Assembly: GCA_959347315.1 (NCBI GenBank)
Contig: OY365806.1
Span: forward strand, 34,189,106 to 34,253,105
DNA: 64,000 nt
Direction of reading: 5' to 3'
From: Bimastos eiseni
Lineage: Eukaryota; Annelida; Clitellata; Crassiclitellata; Lumbricidae
In this document: one piece after another, positions 46,744-58,784 of the stretch
How the letters are laid out: the number at the start of each line of letters is the position of its first letter
How positions within the stretch are numbered: the stretch's first letter is position 1
Program-made: the position numbers and the translations under genes
Notes under the pieces: model-generated
Databases searched by the model: none
Seen by the model: the letters and a program-made list of their open reading frames with translations, nothing else
What the model was told of the DNA's origin: nothing

Positions 46744-48400
46744 GGTTGATCACAGACACCTTCAGGTAGGCTTTCACTGAGGAAACAGGCAAGAACAAGA
46801 AATCTAAGTCTTGGGAAAGACCAAGAATTCTTGACAAATATGTGATCAAAGATCATGTCGTTAAAATTGTAATTCATCTCTATGAATATATTTCTGGTGA
46901 CAGTAACTGTAGAAGAAAAAGCATCAGCATGAATCATTACTTTGGTAGAACCTGGAGACACCACAAGAAAAATCAGCAGCCTCACTGCATCCACTAAGAA
47001 TGTTTCAGATGATTGATGAGCTGCAGTAATCGTTATTTAACATCATCATCATCAACCATTGAAATATTACAAGGACTGAACTTCAGGTGTTTTTATACAG
47101 CTGATAGTTTAGTCAAGGGCAGTTGCATTTTGGTGCACATTGCCACACGCATAGGTCGGCAGAAGGCAGCTGGGTGATTGACACAAATTCAGAGTAAATT
47201 TGGTATCTTAACAAGAGTCAGTTTACAAAGTAACATGCTGATAAGTTCTAAAAAACAGCTAACGACAGATTGGTACTGAGTGTATGGCAGCGGTTCTTAC
47301 CCTGGGGTGCTGGCATCCCAAGGGGTGCAATATTCAGTGAGGAGAGGGGGCCAGTATTTTTGTGACTCCACTCCATGACATAGAGTATCGAAACCTCTAC
47401 AATTCTAACAGATAAAAAAATTAGAATTAATATTTGTATACTCTTTAATTTAAAATACTCAGTTTCTCAGAGGAAGATTAAAACATTTCAATGATCATTG
47501 GCCATTTCTGCTATTCCAGCACCTATTTATATATAGACTGTTGAGCAATACTATGGAAGAATACATAAAATATTGCCCAAAACGTATTATGCTTTGGGCA
47601 ATATTTTATGTATTTTCCATGTTCACATTGTCAATTTCCCCTTAAAGTGACAAATGGGGAGGTCATAGCCTCATAGGTAATGTTTTAATAAAATATGCCA
47701 GAATGATCTTTAACAGCCATTGAATGGGATTATTTGTGATTTATAAGGTTTACAGTTGTTGATTGAATTCTAGCTGATTGAAATAAGAAGAAGACTGGTC
47801 AGTTCAATGACTGAGTTCATTTAAGAAATTTTTCGTTGCGAAGTGGTATTCATAATAATTAAAACAGATACCAAATTAATTGAATTTAATCGATTAATCG
47901 AATTTAAATTGTGGAGATTAATTGGTTAATAATTATTTTAAAATCAGTGCCAGCTCTATTAAAATAGTTCTATTGTTCATTTCTTCGTTAAATATTGTAC
48001 AAAACATATAAATAGCCCTCATTATATTTGACATTTTGATTATTGTAATGGGAATTCTTTTGATGCCATCTTGTCGGCGTGATTCTCGTTTTTACAACGA
48101 TAACGACAATGTTTTTTAACGATAATAAAGCGATTTCGTTAAGGATAACTGTAACAAAATATCAATAGCTATAATACAAAAGATAACAATTACGAAAATT
48201 CATCTTTATCTTGGTAAAAAAATAAGTGCAATATCGGTAAACACGAGACCAAAAAAAATGCGCCACATAAGATCGAGTCGGATTTTGGATTTGCAAATGA
48301 AACCACTAATGTTGGCGCGTTTTGTTAAATACATTGATGTCTAAGAATAGGTGATTGATAATGTAAAGTTGTCGGGAATTTTTTGCCATTGCGACCCACG
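46744..48400. other. Intron 2, middle part
   Basis: Non-coding; near 47288 GGCAGCGGTTCTTACCCTGG resembles one end of a hAT element. A hairpin lies at 47553-47620. Confidence 0.4.
47553..47620. repeat. Hairpin, about 28-bp arms
   Basis: ATGGAAGAATACATAAAATA and following bases pair with 47593-47620, with one indel and an 11-base loop. Confidence 0.85.
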
Positions 48401-48426
48401 TCGAATAGCTCAAATTCGGAAATCGG

Positions 48427-48771
48427 TTGTCATTGAATCTTGTTGTCAAAATGTCTATAAAGAATTTGAGCGGCCGCAAGCGTGTGAATGCTGTCTGGGG
48501 TCATTTCAAGTATGACTCAGTCTCTAATAAAAGTGTATGTATAGTCAGCGGTGATGGTTTTAAGAAGGGGAAGTTATGTGGGCGGCTCACGGCTGGTAAA
48601 AATACGACTAATCTACTAAATCATCTGGAGCGTCACCACTCATCTACATACAAAGAAGTCTGCGCTGCAGAGAGTTATAGAAAGAGGTTTATAGAAGGGA
48701 ATGTGGTGAAGAGAAGCAGAACGGGTGAGATATTAGTTCACAGTAAAATTGACAGACCCAACTATGACTAA
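48427..48771 (+). CDS. BED-type zinc-finger ORF in intron 2
   Basis: A 114-residue ORF with VWGHFKYDSVSNKSVCIV, a second Cys 13 residues on, and GKNTTNLLNHLERHH. This is the BED-finger pattern found at the N-terminus of hAT transposases and proteins derived from them. The stop at 48771 comes right after the finger and a basic tail; no catalytic domain follows. It may be the first exon of a gene, a relic of a hAT transposase, or a cassette used by the Ikaros-like gene. A second Met (residue 9) could be the start. Confidence 0.55.
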   Translation: MSLNLVVKMSIKNLSGRKRVNAVWGHFKYDSVSNKSVCIVSGDGFKKGKLCGRLTAGKNTTNLLNHLERHHSSTYKEVCAAESYRKRFIEGNVVKRSRTGEILVHSKIDRPNYD

Positions 48772-48774
48772 AGT

Positions 48775-50040
48775 GAAATTCATCAACTGTAATTAAAATA
48801 AATTCTGTAGGGAGAATCACTAGGCATCTTGTTTATAATTAATATTGTGCCTTATTAGTTGTGAGATCTTATAACTTGGGACCGACCAGGTAGACAATTT
48901 CCACCGGGTACCAAATCCGAGTATTCGATTGTACTATTTGCCAGATCCAGGTACGAACCAAGTAGTAGTGGGTTGAAACTAGAGCAGCTACTCCGGCAAG
49001 TACCATTGCCTCATCAATCGTCGTCATATATGGCAAAACTTTGATTTAAAATTTTCTTATAATGAGACTTGGCTAAATAATGTACCTGTAAGCCTAATAA
49101 ATTAATAATGATATAAATTAAATTTTAGCCTTGTAATACTGCAGACATAAATCTAGAAGCTATATGATTAGGTACTACATAACATCGATGAAATCATTTA
49201 TTGAATTACGAATTTTTAATTAGGGTTTCAATTTTGTTTAACTATCTGTTTGTGTGTGTGTACGATTTGCCGAGGTGAATACTTCTGAATAGTTATTTAA
49301 AAAATGGGATATACGGCCGAGGCGATTTTCGATCGGTCCCACCTTATAACTCTGTAGATTTAGGCAGGCAATACAGATTAGGCACACTGCCCGCCATCAA
49401 CCTTGCATGACGGAGGAGAGAAAAGAGATATCTATGTAACTGGACGTCTTCTTCTAGCAAACATGCCAATGATGCCATTCCCTCCCCAGACAAGCCAGTT
49501 TTAATTCCCTCCCCAGACAAGCCAGTTTTACAACCTGCCACTTTGGCCTATAATACCGGCCAGCAGAGATAACATAACTGCCTAGGCTAATTAAGCAGGC
49601 ACTACGACTCACTCAGCACAACACTTTCCCAAGGTTTATACTTTATACTGGCACAATGCCTACTGGGTGGTGTGTAGCTCATGCTTTGACGACACGCTAT
49701 GGAATGGAATGCTGTCCTTCACAGACCCAATGATGTTGCTGTCATCATTTTGCTCTTAAAGACTGAAAATATAATTATTAAAAAAACATAATTTTTAATA
49801 TCAATGCCGATTATTTTACCGATTTCTGATACCGCCGATATCTCTATAATCGGCCCCAATTATGAGGGCTGCCAATGTATCGGTAAAGTTCTAGTTTCAA
49901 AGGCAACAGGAAACTGTACATTTTTAATCCATGAATGCTATCCCTTCTGTCCATTTTTAGAACCTGTCTCTTTCTCTCTATCATTACATAATCAGAAGAT
50001 GCTAGATTTATCTTTTAAATGATTTTGATTTGTGGTTTAC
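48775..50040. other. Intron 2, right part
   Basis: Non-coding. A 21-bp direct repeat (TTCCCTCCCCAGACAAGCCAG, at about 49480 and 49507) is the only local repeat noted. Confidence 0.4.
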
Positions 50041-50047
50041 ATTGCAG

Positions 50048-50679
50048 ATATATCCACAACTGTTGATGAAAGTCTTGAGAAAAGTGTGAAGCAACAACAG
50101 AATGATGATGACCTATCCCATCATCATCCCCATCTTTCAGAAGATGCTGCTGATGCTGGGGATGCAGGTGGTTTCACACAGATTGCAACACGGAGAAAAC
50201 CTTCAAACCGAGCCAAACATGGTGTCAGTAGCAATCTGCAGAAGGAACTTCACATGAACCACTCAATAACAACAAACTTTTTTGAAAGTGTGGAAGAACT
50301 AAGAGAATCGGAGATGTCCGAAATGCTTGGCAGTGATGAAAAAATCTTTTCTCAGTACTTTGGTAATAATACTACGGGTGTAAGATCAAACGCCTCTTCC
50401 AGTAATCGTGCAGCTGTTGCGTTGCCAGAGGAAACGTCTTCTGTGAAATTGGAACCGTCGATGCCCTACCCTGCTACAGCAGAAAGTTCAGATGATCCGT
50501 CATCGTGGTACAAATGTACGACCTGTGACATCTACTATGTGGATCACGTGATGTATACAATCCACATGGGTAGTCATGGATTTCACAATCCACTCGAGTG
50601 CAATGTCTGTGGCCATCTTTCCTCCAATAAATATGAGTTTTCTTCACATCTGGCCAGAGGTGACCACTGCCGAAAATAG
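50048..50679 (+). CDS. Ikaros-family zinc-finger protein, last coding exon
   Basis: Acceptor ACATTGCAG; the first two bases complete an Asp codon from the phase-1 upstream exon. The C-terminus has two C2H2 fingers: [21 protein letters not shown] and [30 protein letters not shown] and YEFSSH are hallmarks of the C-terminal dimerisation fingers of the Ikaros family (IKZF1-5). Stop TAG at 50677. The three exons sum to 1488 coding bases (495 residues), in frame throughout. Assignment to one vertebrate paralogue is not attempted. Confidence 0.95.
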
Positions 50680-51489
50680 ATGTTAGATTGTTAGTGCTTT
50701 GAGACTGTCGAACCGTGATGCTGAATTCTGGAAGGTCTCTTGGTCAGCCTGTTCTTTTGAGCAGTAGACAGTGCTGTTTCTGTTGTATTGTTCAATGTTT
50801 AGAGTGGATGTTCTTATATTAAGGATATATGTATGTAATTGTTTCCTTGTTTAAGACAGTCAATCAACATTTTCGTGGTCATGTTAGCTAGCATTAGTAA
50901 GTTATTGTCATTAATACATGGCAGTTCATTTATTGTATTAGTAATTATAACAGATCTGCATTTGTGCAGTGACTTTCTTGATCAATATGTGTAACAAAAT
51001 TGGGACTAGCCATATCTAGTTACATTTATTTCTACTCATGTATATCTGTTTTGGTTCATAGGGGTGTTGTACAGAGAAATCTAATAATTTTGTTCTTAAG
51101 CCAAAATTACTGACATAGAAAACTTTAAAAAGGGCAGCTCAGTACTAGAATTATATTCAAAGAACCATAGGTAAACTAAAGACACGTGTTTGTGATTACA
51201 GATTGATAAATGAATGCATTACGTGCTTGAAATGCTGGACGATATTTTTGCTGCAAATGCATAATGGCTCAAATGTGTACTAAAATCGGCTGCCATTGAA
51301 GTTAAGAATAACATTTTGACATAAAATACTAAATGGTGTAATTAGTTTCCATATGTTGTACTCTGTGTAATTTTTATTTGATCACTACTAGTCATATATT
51401 TCAATAATTTTTTGCATGAATGGGTGTGGCTTAGAATTGTGTAAATTAGTTGTGTTTGAGGTCATTCCAGGGACTATTCAAATATGTTA
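50680..51489 (+). other. Probable 3' UTR and downstream DNA of the Ikaros-like gene
   Basis: T-rich non-coding sequence after the stop. I did not see a clear AATAAA signal before the transposon at 51498. Confidence 0.4.
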
Positions 51490-51497
51490 CTTTTAAG

Positions 51498-51932
51498 TAA
51501 GGCTGTACCGAATGTTCACTTCGGAGCTGAGCAGTCAGCCAAATAGCTATTTGTATTCAACCGAATAGTAACGGTTGGACTGAATATGAATAGTGGTCAC
51601 GTGATGTCCATTTCTGCACAAGCGGCGGCTGCTATATCGAGTGGACTGAAGTTATTCTCTACTGCCTAGACACGGTATCACAGTGTTGGCCATCTCATTA
51701 AATTAGAATTGTGTAAATTAATTCCATTCCTAGTCTACACAAACTGGCAGAAGGATGAAAAATTACATGTAGTTAACTGTTTTAGTTTATGTATTAAATT
51801 CATTGAACTGAAACTTTTGCTCACTTTTAGAATTTTTTGGTAGACCTATTTTGTACACTATTCGGTCGAACATTTAGGCCAATTGTTCGTATTCGACCAA
51901 ATAGTGAAAATCACCTATTAGGTACTGCCGTA
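51498..51932. mobile_element. Non-autonomous hAT-type element, 435 bp
   Basis: Ends TAAGGCTGTACC and the inverse of TACGGCAGTACC, then CGAATAGT-type words on both sides. The target duplication is CTTTTAAG/CTTTTAAA, 7 of 8 matching. Confidence 0.75.
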
Positions 51933-51940
51933 CTTTTAAA

Positions 51941-52540
51941 TGAATGTCGAAAAGGCTGATAATTTTGTATCTGTTGTGTACTGCTTCATGTTCAGATTCT
52001 GTGGGGGCAGTTTTAAAACGATCAGTGTTTTATTTGGTTTTTGAAGTTATTGACCAAATCTAATGTAAACTCTATGGAGTTAAGAATTTGGACCTGCAGT
52101 TATTTGAAATTGGCGTTTTATTGGGACTTGTTGCCTCTCAGATGTATGACGGTAGACTAACGTCTGACATAAATGTTAAGCGACAGCAGAAGGAAGGAGA
52201 GAAATGTGAAATTTGTTCTTTCAATTTTTGATCAGAAATTTATGACTTGAAGCGCCTGTAAAATAATTACAAAACTGTTGTGCGGCTTTTAAGAAATTTC
52301 GGTGCTGGCCATCGTTTGCCCCCCTTGAAAGCATTCAGGGTTTATAAGTCAAACTACTGTCTTTTATAAATGTGATTACATGTAAAGGGAAAGGTGTCAA
52401 CTTGGACGTAATTGGTTTACAATTTGTTAGCATTATTTGAAATCATCAAATGAGTCATGTAATGATTGAGAATATAGGCTACTTTTAAAACTGTTGTGCT
52501 TCTAGACTATGGGCTATAATATCTGCGTTGCGTTTCTCTG
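51941..52540. other. No gene recognised
   Basis: Non-coding DNA with no recognised repeat. Confidence 0.35.
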
Positions 52541-52544
52541 CATA

Positions 52545-53790
52545 TCACCCAACAGGGTCTCCACTCCAAATTGAAGTCCCATATCTTTAAGTATTTCTTC
52601 CCTAATCAGTTGTTAAATCTGACACTTCGTATGCTACTCGGTTGATCTTCATTGACCCTTCTGACCAAATCAATTAAGAAAATTCGTGGCCATTCAATAT
52701 GCATACACTGTATTCACTAGCTCTTAATGCATTCCCTTAACTGCATTCTCAGTGTAACTTTTGATCCACATCTCTCTTCTGTGACCACATCTCCAACTTT
52801 TTGCGTCTCCGCTCATGCACATTCGTGACCTTCATCGCATCTGGCCAATGCTTGATTTCAAAACTACTTGCACTCGTGCTACCTCCATTGTCCACTCAAA
52901 ACTTGATTACTGCAATTCCCATTTTCTCAACCTTGAATCTACACAACTCAAGTGTCTGAAATGTATCCAAAACTCACTAGCCAGATCTGTAACCAGAACA
53001 CTCCAATCAGTGGCGTCACTGGGGTTGGTGTCACCCAGTGCGGTAAACTCTTGGTGTCACCCCTCTAGACTTTCTCCATGGTCTTCTGAGCTCTGAGTCT
53101 TATTCATTTAAGCACCAGACGCTCTGCATGGTGGCACCCTGTGCCTGCTCACGTATTTAACAATGAACGGTTATGAAACCCGACTAGACAGAGCTATGTC
53201 TGCTTTGTCAAATTTGCAATTTTTTTATTTTGGTGTCACCCCTTGATGGTGTCACCCGGTGCGGCCCGCACCCCCCTAGTGACGCCCCTGACTCCAATCT
53301 TCAAATCACTCCAATGGCTAGAGTGAATCCACTTCAGAGTCCTATTGCTAACCTACAACTCCTTACAATAATATCATACTCCGCCCCATCATTCCATTTG
53401 CTATCAGTTGAGAACTTGAGAGTAAATTCAATCTCTCTCAAACCTTCTTCTCTCCTATAATGTCTTCTAATGGCCTCTCCCCTAAGCTTCTTGAACTCAT
53501 TTGATCTGATTTAGTACTCTTCAGAAACTTGATTTTGTCCTCCTCTCTGAAAAGTTCCAATTCCTCTCTTTTTCAGCAAGTGATTGTGACCTGGATATTG
53601 CCCTTGATCGTTCACTTAATTTTGTCAAACATATCTCTAATCTCACATGCTCCTTCTATTTCCATTTTAAGACGTAGGCACATCCGAGTCATTTGTAGCT
53701 CTGTTGCCGCTTTCACTTTTGCTACTTGAATCGACTGCTGCAATTCCCTTCTCATTGGTCTTCCTAAGGTTCGTCAGCGGATAGACTGAT
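52545..53790 (+). mobile_element. Rearranged CR1/L2-like LINE pieces with a nested MITE
   Basis: The plus strand reads MHIRDLHRIWPMLDFKTTCT and IVHSKLDYCNSHFLNLESTQ, the same domain as in the LINE at 43285-44860. It is then interrupted by the MITE at 53008-53290. A second, more diverged piece (53600-53760, ISNLTCSFYFHF-like, then CNSLLIG) repeats the same region, so two fragments are joined. Confidence 0.7.
53008..53290. mobile_element. Non-autonomous hAT-type element, 283 bp
   Basis: Ends CAGTGGCGTCACT and the inverse of CAGGGGCGTCACT, flanked by a perfect 8-bp duplication ACTCCAAT (53000-53007, 53291-53298). It contains GGTGTCACCC words near both ends. Confidence 0.95.
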
Positions 53791-54044
53791 TGCCGTGTCT
53801 TGCATCATAATCATCCGAAGTGTCATATATCAGTATAATTCAGAGTGTGGTGACTGTGTCCCGAAGAGGCAGGTGGCGTTCCCCGCTGCAGGGCCGCCAA
53901 GATACACTAGAATACATATGACCATTCCATTGTATCGTGGTTGCGTAATACATATCCGATTCCCCAATTCTGACAAGAACTGCATTCCTTCGCTGCTCCA
54001 TGCGCCGCGGGATTCCAAGGCGACAGCTACGAAAGCGTGGATGC

Positions 54045-54271
54045 CAGGGCCGTACCGAGGGGGGCCAGCGGGGCCGTGGCCCAGGGCGCAAATGTGGAAA
54101 AGGCGCAAATTTCAGGATGGAATAATTATTCCATAAAATGCACTATTTTATAAATGAAGAACAATAGAATTGTTAACAAAACGACCTCCTCACATAAATC
54201 AACTGTTTGGCTAAGTTCTCAAGTAGATTGATGCTAAGCGCAGGGTGCAATTATAGCTCGGTACGGCCCTG
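54045..54271. mobile_element. hAT-type MITE, CAGGGCCGTACCGAG family, perfect 15-bp ends
   Basis: Bases 54045-54059 and 54257-54271 are exact inverted repeats of CAGGGCCGTACCGAG. The flanks GTGGATGC/GTAGATTC match at six of eight positions, a worn target duplication. It sits just left of the virus-like element. Confidence 0.92.
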
Positions 54272-54349
54272 GTAGATTCTGGCGATGGAAAAATGCTTCA
54301 CCCTCTTTTGGACGCAGATGAGAATAGAGGTTAATCTAGGCGTCTAGCG

Positions 54350-54987
54350 CATAACCAATCAACGACGCACATTCTGTCACGTAACCTTCTTGGACACCCA
54401 ATCAGCGGCGAGCATTCTTGTCACGTGACCTTTTAGCGATGATTCATGACGACACCGCGTGCACGTATCGACCCGCGTGACCGTGACGTGCCGAGCCTAT
54501 TTATAGAACGCGGCGTAAATGACGCGGTCGAGCGAGACCGACCGAGTGTGACCGTGCACACAAGGACGTAGGTTGAGACGTAAACAGCGTGTTCTTTCCT
54601 ATGGTTTCGATATGACGTCACACGACCTTTAGCCTCACAAAATTTGATTTTCTTGTTGGTTTAAAGAAATAAAGTTTCGTATGTAAAATGGACAGCTCTA
54701 AAAATATTTTCTTGACTATATATATAAAGAGATGAATTCCGTCGAACCGTAACCGACCAAGCGTAACCGTGCACACATACGGGTCAATGGCTTAGGTTCA
54801 CCCGTAAACATCGTGTTCTTTCCTATGGTTTCGATGCCGTGACCTATGAACTTGTGACGTGATATGACCTTTGACCTCAAAAAATTTGATTTTCTTGTCG
54901 GTTTAAAGAAATAAAGTTCGTATATAAAATGGACAGCTCTGAAAATATTTTCTTGACTATATATAAAGAGATGAATTCACATGTAAA
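54350..54987 (+). promoter_or_regulatory. Duplicated promoter block of the element
   Basis: Two related CCAAT segments (CCAATC at 54355 and 54398, each followed by CACGT-AC) and an E-box CACGTG (54422) come first. A perfect CRE TGACGTCA lies at 54613-54620. Then a roughly 200-bp block occurs twice (about 54535-54738 and 54750-54979), each ending with a TATATATAAAGA box (54717-54730, 54958-54969). The boxes are recognised by eye; function is inferred. Confidence 0.6.
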
Positions 54988-57900
54988 ATGGGCTACACGT
55001 TGAAGACTGTTAGTGAATTGCGAAATATCGCTAAACAGAGAGATATGGTTGGTTATTCGAGACTACGTAAAGCGGATTTGATAGTGGCACTTGGCAAAGC
55101 TTACCAATCTAACGGTGCTGCCTTAGGTGGTGCTCATAATACGAAGACCACATTGCCAGACGTCCCAGTGCCATTACCTTCTGTTCCGAACTCATCGACA
55201 AGTTCATTATGGGACAGGACAAAAACCGCGTTTAATACATTAGCAACTGGTCCAATCTCTGCTACAGGTAAATTATTGGACAGGACAAAAACCGCGTCAC
55301 ATAAAATCTACGAAAAGTAGAATTCGGCGATTAATAAATTCGCGAAGTGGGTAGAAGGGTACATCCCCAAAGAATTAAAGAGAAAGGTGAGTGAGAAGGT
55401 AGAAGCATTGAAACAAAAGTTAAATCTATATTCAGTCAAAATAATAAACATAATTTTGAGATTCAACAGACGGCGTCAGCCATTAAAGGTTTTACTAAAC
55501 AGTACACTATTAATGGAGCTGAAGGAATAGACTCCACGTCTTTTCTTAATATCGTTCGACCACAGGTAGTTATTCTGTTGTCGGGAAATCGGCAGACAAA
55601 AGTCAATATGGTCCTCGCCTGTAGTATGGAGCGTACGGACATGAAAACCGGGCAAGTAGATTCTTGTAATTTTCCATTCCGCTCTAGGACTGAAGTCGTT
55701 TTAGACGCACCCGATCCGAAAGAAAATTTTAATAAGGGGAAAGATAAAATCCTAGAGTCTATGGCAGCCTTCCAGATGCTAGGTAGTAACTGGAGACTGA
55801 GAGCGGTTGTGAAATTGGATATCAACACAGTCGTTTATAAACCGTTTAAAGGTAGTTCTTATATTAAACTACCGCCATTTCTAGCGAGTAAAAAGGCTAC
55901 CATCAATCTGGAGAACGAAGACGAAGAATGTTTCAAGTGGTGTGTAACGAGAGCCTTAAATCCCCTTGAGAGAGATTCAGAAAGAATTACGAAAAAATTA
56001 ATCAAGCAGTCTGAGGAACTTGATTGGACCAGCATAGAATTTCCCGTCGCTGCAGATGCCAATGTGATAAATAAGTTTGAGAGAAATAATAATGTTAGGT
56101 TTAACGTTTTCGGATACGAAAGCGGAATATTCCCAATTTATGTGTCGAATCAGCCGCGGGGTACGCCAGAAGTCGACCTGTTGCTAATTTCAGATGAACA
56201 AAAGAAGCATTACTGTTGGATAAAGAACTTTAACAGACTCATGGCTGCACGAACGATAAAATCCCATAAAAATTCGATGTATTACTGTAAAAGATGCTTT
56301 ATCGGTTACAGAATAGACACGACGAGTACTGCTCGCAGATGTACTGCTCAACAAATAGAACTTCCAGAACCGGGAATGTTGAGTTAAAAAAATTATTATA
56401 GAAATATGAGAGTTCCTTTTATCGTGTACGCCGATTTCGAGTCATTCATCAAACCTATTGACACTTGTCAACCAGATCCCAGCATTTCTTACACCAACAG
56501 ATATCAAAAACACGTCCCAAGTTCCTTCTGCTATTTTATAAAATGTTTTAACGACGGCTTGTATTCGCAAGCTCCCGTAGACACTCTTATAGATAATATA
56601 AAAGATATTTATGATCGATTTAAATTTCCAAAGAAAATTATATTCGGAGAGGAAGAAGAGGCACTATACGACTCAGCTACCGATTGTCATATATGTGGAG
56701 GTGACTTGGGAAAAGATCGAGTAAGAGATCATTGTCATCTGACCGGTAAATTTTGAGGCGCCGTTCACAGCAAGTGCAATCTAAATTATAAAGTTCCAAA
56801 GTTTATCCCGGTGGTCTTTCACAACCTATCCGGATACGATAGCCACTTATTTATTAAGAAGTTACGAGGAAACAATAACGAGAATATTACCTGCATTCCC
56901 TGCAACGAAGAAAAGTATATATCGCTTAGCAGACAGGTCGTAGTTGATAAGTTTGTAAATAAAGAAAACAAAGAAATCATCGTTAAGCGTGAATTACGCT
57001 TTATCGACAGTTTTAGATTTATGGCATCGATTCTCGACGCTTTATCGAGGAACCTGAGCAAAGATCAGTGTAAGCACCTATGCGAGTTTTACGATGGTAA
57101 TCAGTTGGATCTTTTACTTAGAAAAGGAATTTATCCTTACGATTCCGTCGAACGATTGAACGAAACAGAACTACCACCAAAGTCGGCATTCTTTTCTAAA
57201 CTTAAAGGCTCGGACATTAGCGACGAAGATTACGAGCACGCACGAACGGTATGGAAAGAATTCGGGTTCAAGATGTTGAGAGAATATCACCATTTATATA
57301 ACGTTTCCGATGTTCTCTTGCTAGCCGACGTATTCGAGAATTTTAGAGATGTTTGCAGCGAACACTACGGCCTAGATCCTGCTTAGTATTATACATCTCC
57401 GGATCTTGCTTGGGACGCCTCTTTGAAGTTAACCGGAGTTAATTTGGAGTTGTTGAGCGATTACGACATGATTCTAATGATAAAGAATGGGATTAGAGGA
57501 GGTATCAGCACGATCTCGCATCGTTACGGTAGAGCAAATAACAAGTACATAGGAGAAGCGTTCGACGGTAGTAAACCGTCATCGTTTGTAACCTACCTAG
57601 ACACGAACCAGTCTGCACGGGTGGGCTATGAGTAAGAGTTTACCGACTCACGGCTTAGAGTGGATGAACGACGATGAGCTAAACGATTAGAGGTCGACGC
57701 CGTGTATATTAGAAGTCGATCTAGAATACCCTGACGACTTACACGATCTACACAACGACTATCCCCTAGCTCATGAGAGCGTTACGCCTGAATCGTCAAC
57801 CGTGTCAAAACTAATTCCGAACGATAAAGAAAAGTACGTAGTGCATCACGAAAACTTGAAGCTGTACGAAAGCTTAGGTTTGAAGGTAACCAAAATTCAA

Positions 57901-58759
57901 CGAGGGATCAAATTCGAAGAAAGCGCATGGCTGAAAAAGTATATCGATCTGAATACCGAGTTGCGAACGAAAGCCACCAACGATTTCGAGAAAGACTTTT
58001 TCAAACTGATGAATAGTAGCGTGTTTGAGAAAACTTGCGAAACTATCCATAATCGTGTTGACATAAAATTGGTTTGCAGCGAGAAGCAAGCCATTAAGCT
58101 AGCGGCGAAACCGAATTGCGATAGTCAAACTATTTTCGACGAAAATCTAATCGTCATTGACATGAAGAGGACGATACTGTATTACGACAAACCGATACAT
58201 CAAGGTATGTGTATCATCGATTTGAGCATAACGTTGATGTACGATTTTCACTACAGCTACATCAAGAAGAAATACGACCATAAAGCTAAATTGCTTTTTA
58301 CTGATACGGATTCGCTGGCTTACGAAATCAAGACCGACACTTTTACGCGGATATCGTAGATGATGTTCGAAGTAGATTCGATACCAGCGATTATCCCAGA
58401 GTCCATCCTTCTGGTATCAAAACCGGAATCAACAAGAAGGTCATCGGTATGTTCAAAGACGAAGCCGGTGAAAAACAGATCGAAGAGTTTATCGGTCTGA
58501 GATCGAAGCTGTATTCGTACAGAATGGTTGAAGAGGACTATAAGAAATGTAAAGGCGTTAAGAAGAGCGTCGTCCAGAGGGCGATTACTCACGACGATTA
58601 CAAGTACTGACTGTTCACCAAAAGAGAACAATCGAGAAAAATGAACGTCATACCGAAGAAGCAAACAAAGTAGCTTTGTCGGCGGACGACGATAAACGGA
58701 TAATTCGGGAAGATGGAATTGGTACGTTGGCATACGGTCATTACTCGCTGCGCTCGTAA
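54988..58759 (+). pseudogene. Protein-primed family B DNA polymerase, broken
   Basis: The first part (54988-55317) has a SAP/Rho-N-like helix pair (SELRNIAKQRDMVGYSRLRK) expected to bind nucleic acid. Further on are the family exonuclease block starting VYADFESF (about 56425), a Cys/His cluster near 56690-56760, LSGYDSHLF (about 56820) and the polymerase DTDSL motif (about 58300). The frame is interrupted by in-frame stops at 55318, 56385, 56754, 57384, 57688 and 58608, and by frameshifts near 55400-55440, 57605, 58340 and 58635. The motif-A segment near 57600-57625 is damaged by one of the shifts. The gene would replicate the element; this copy cannot make the enzyme. Confidence 0.9.
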
Positions 58760-58784
58760 TGAATATACCCGCCGAATATACAAA

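Noticed and set aside
46391..46994. Overlapping ORFs of 136-152 residues as coding exons
   Set aside because: They run through a MITE with a clear target duplication inside an intron.
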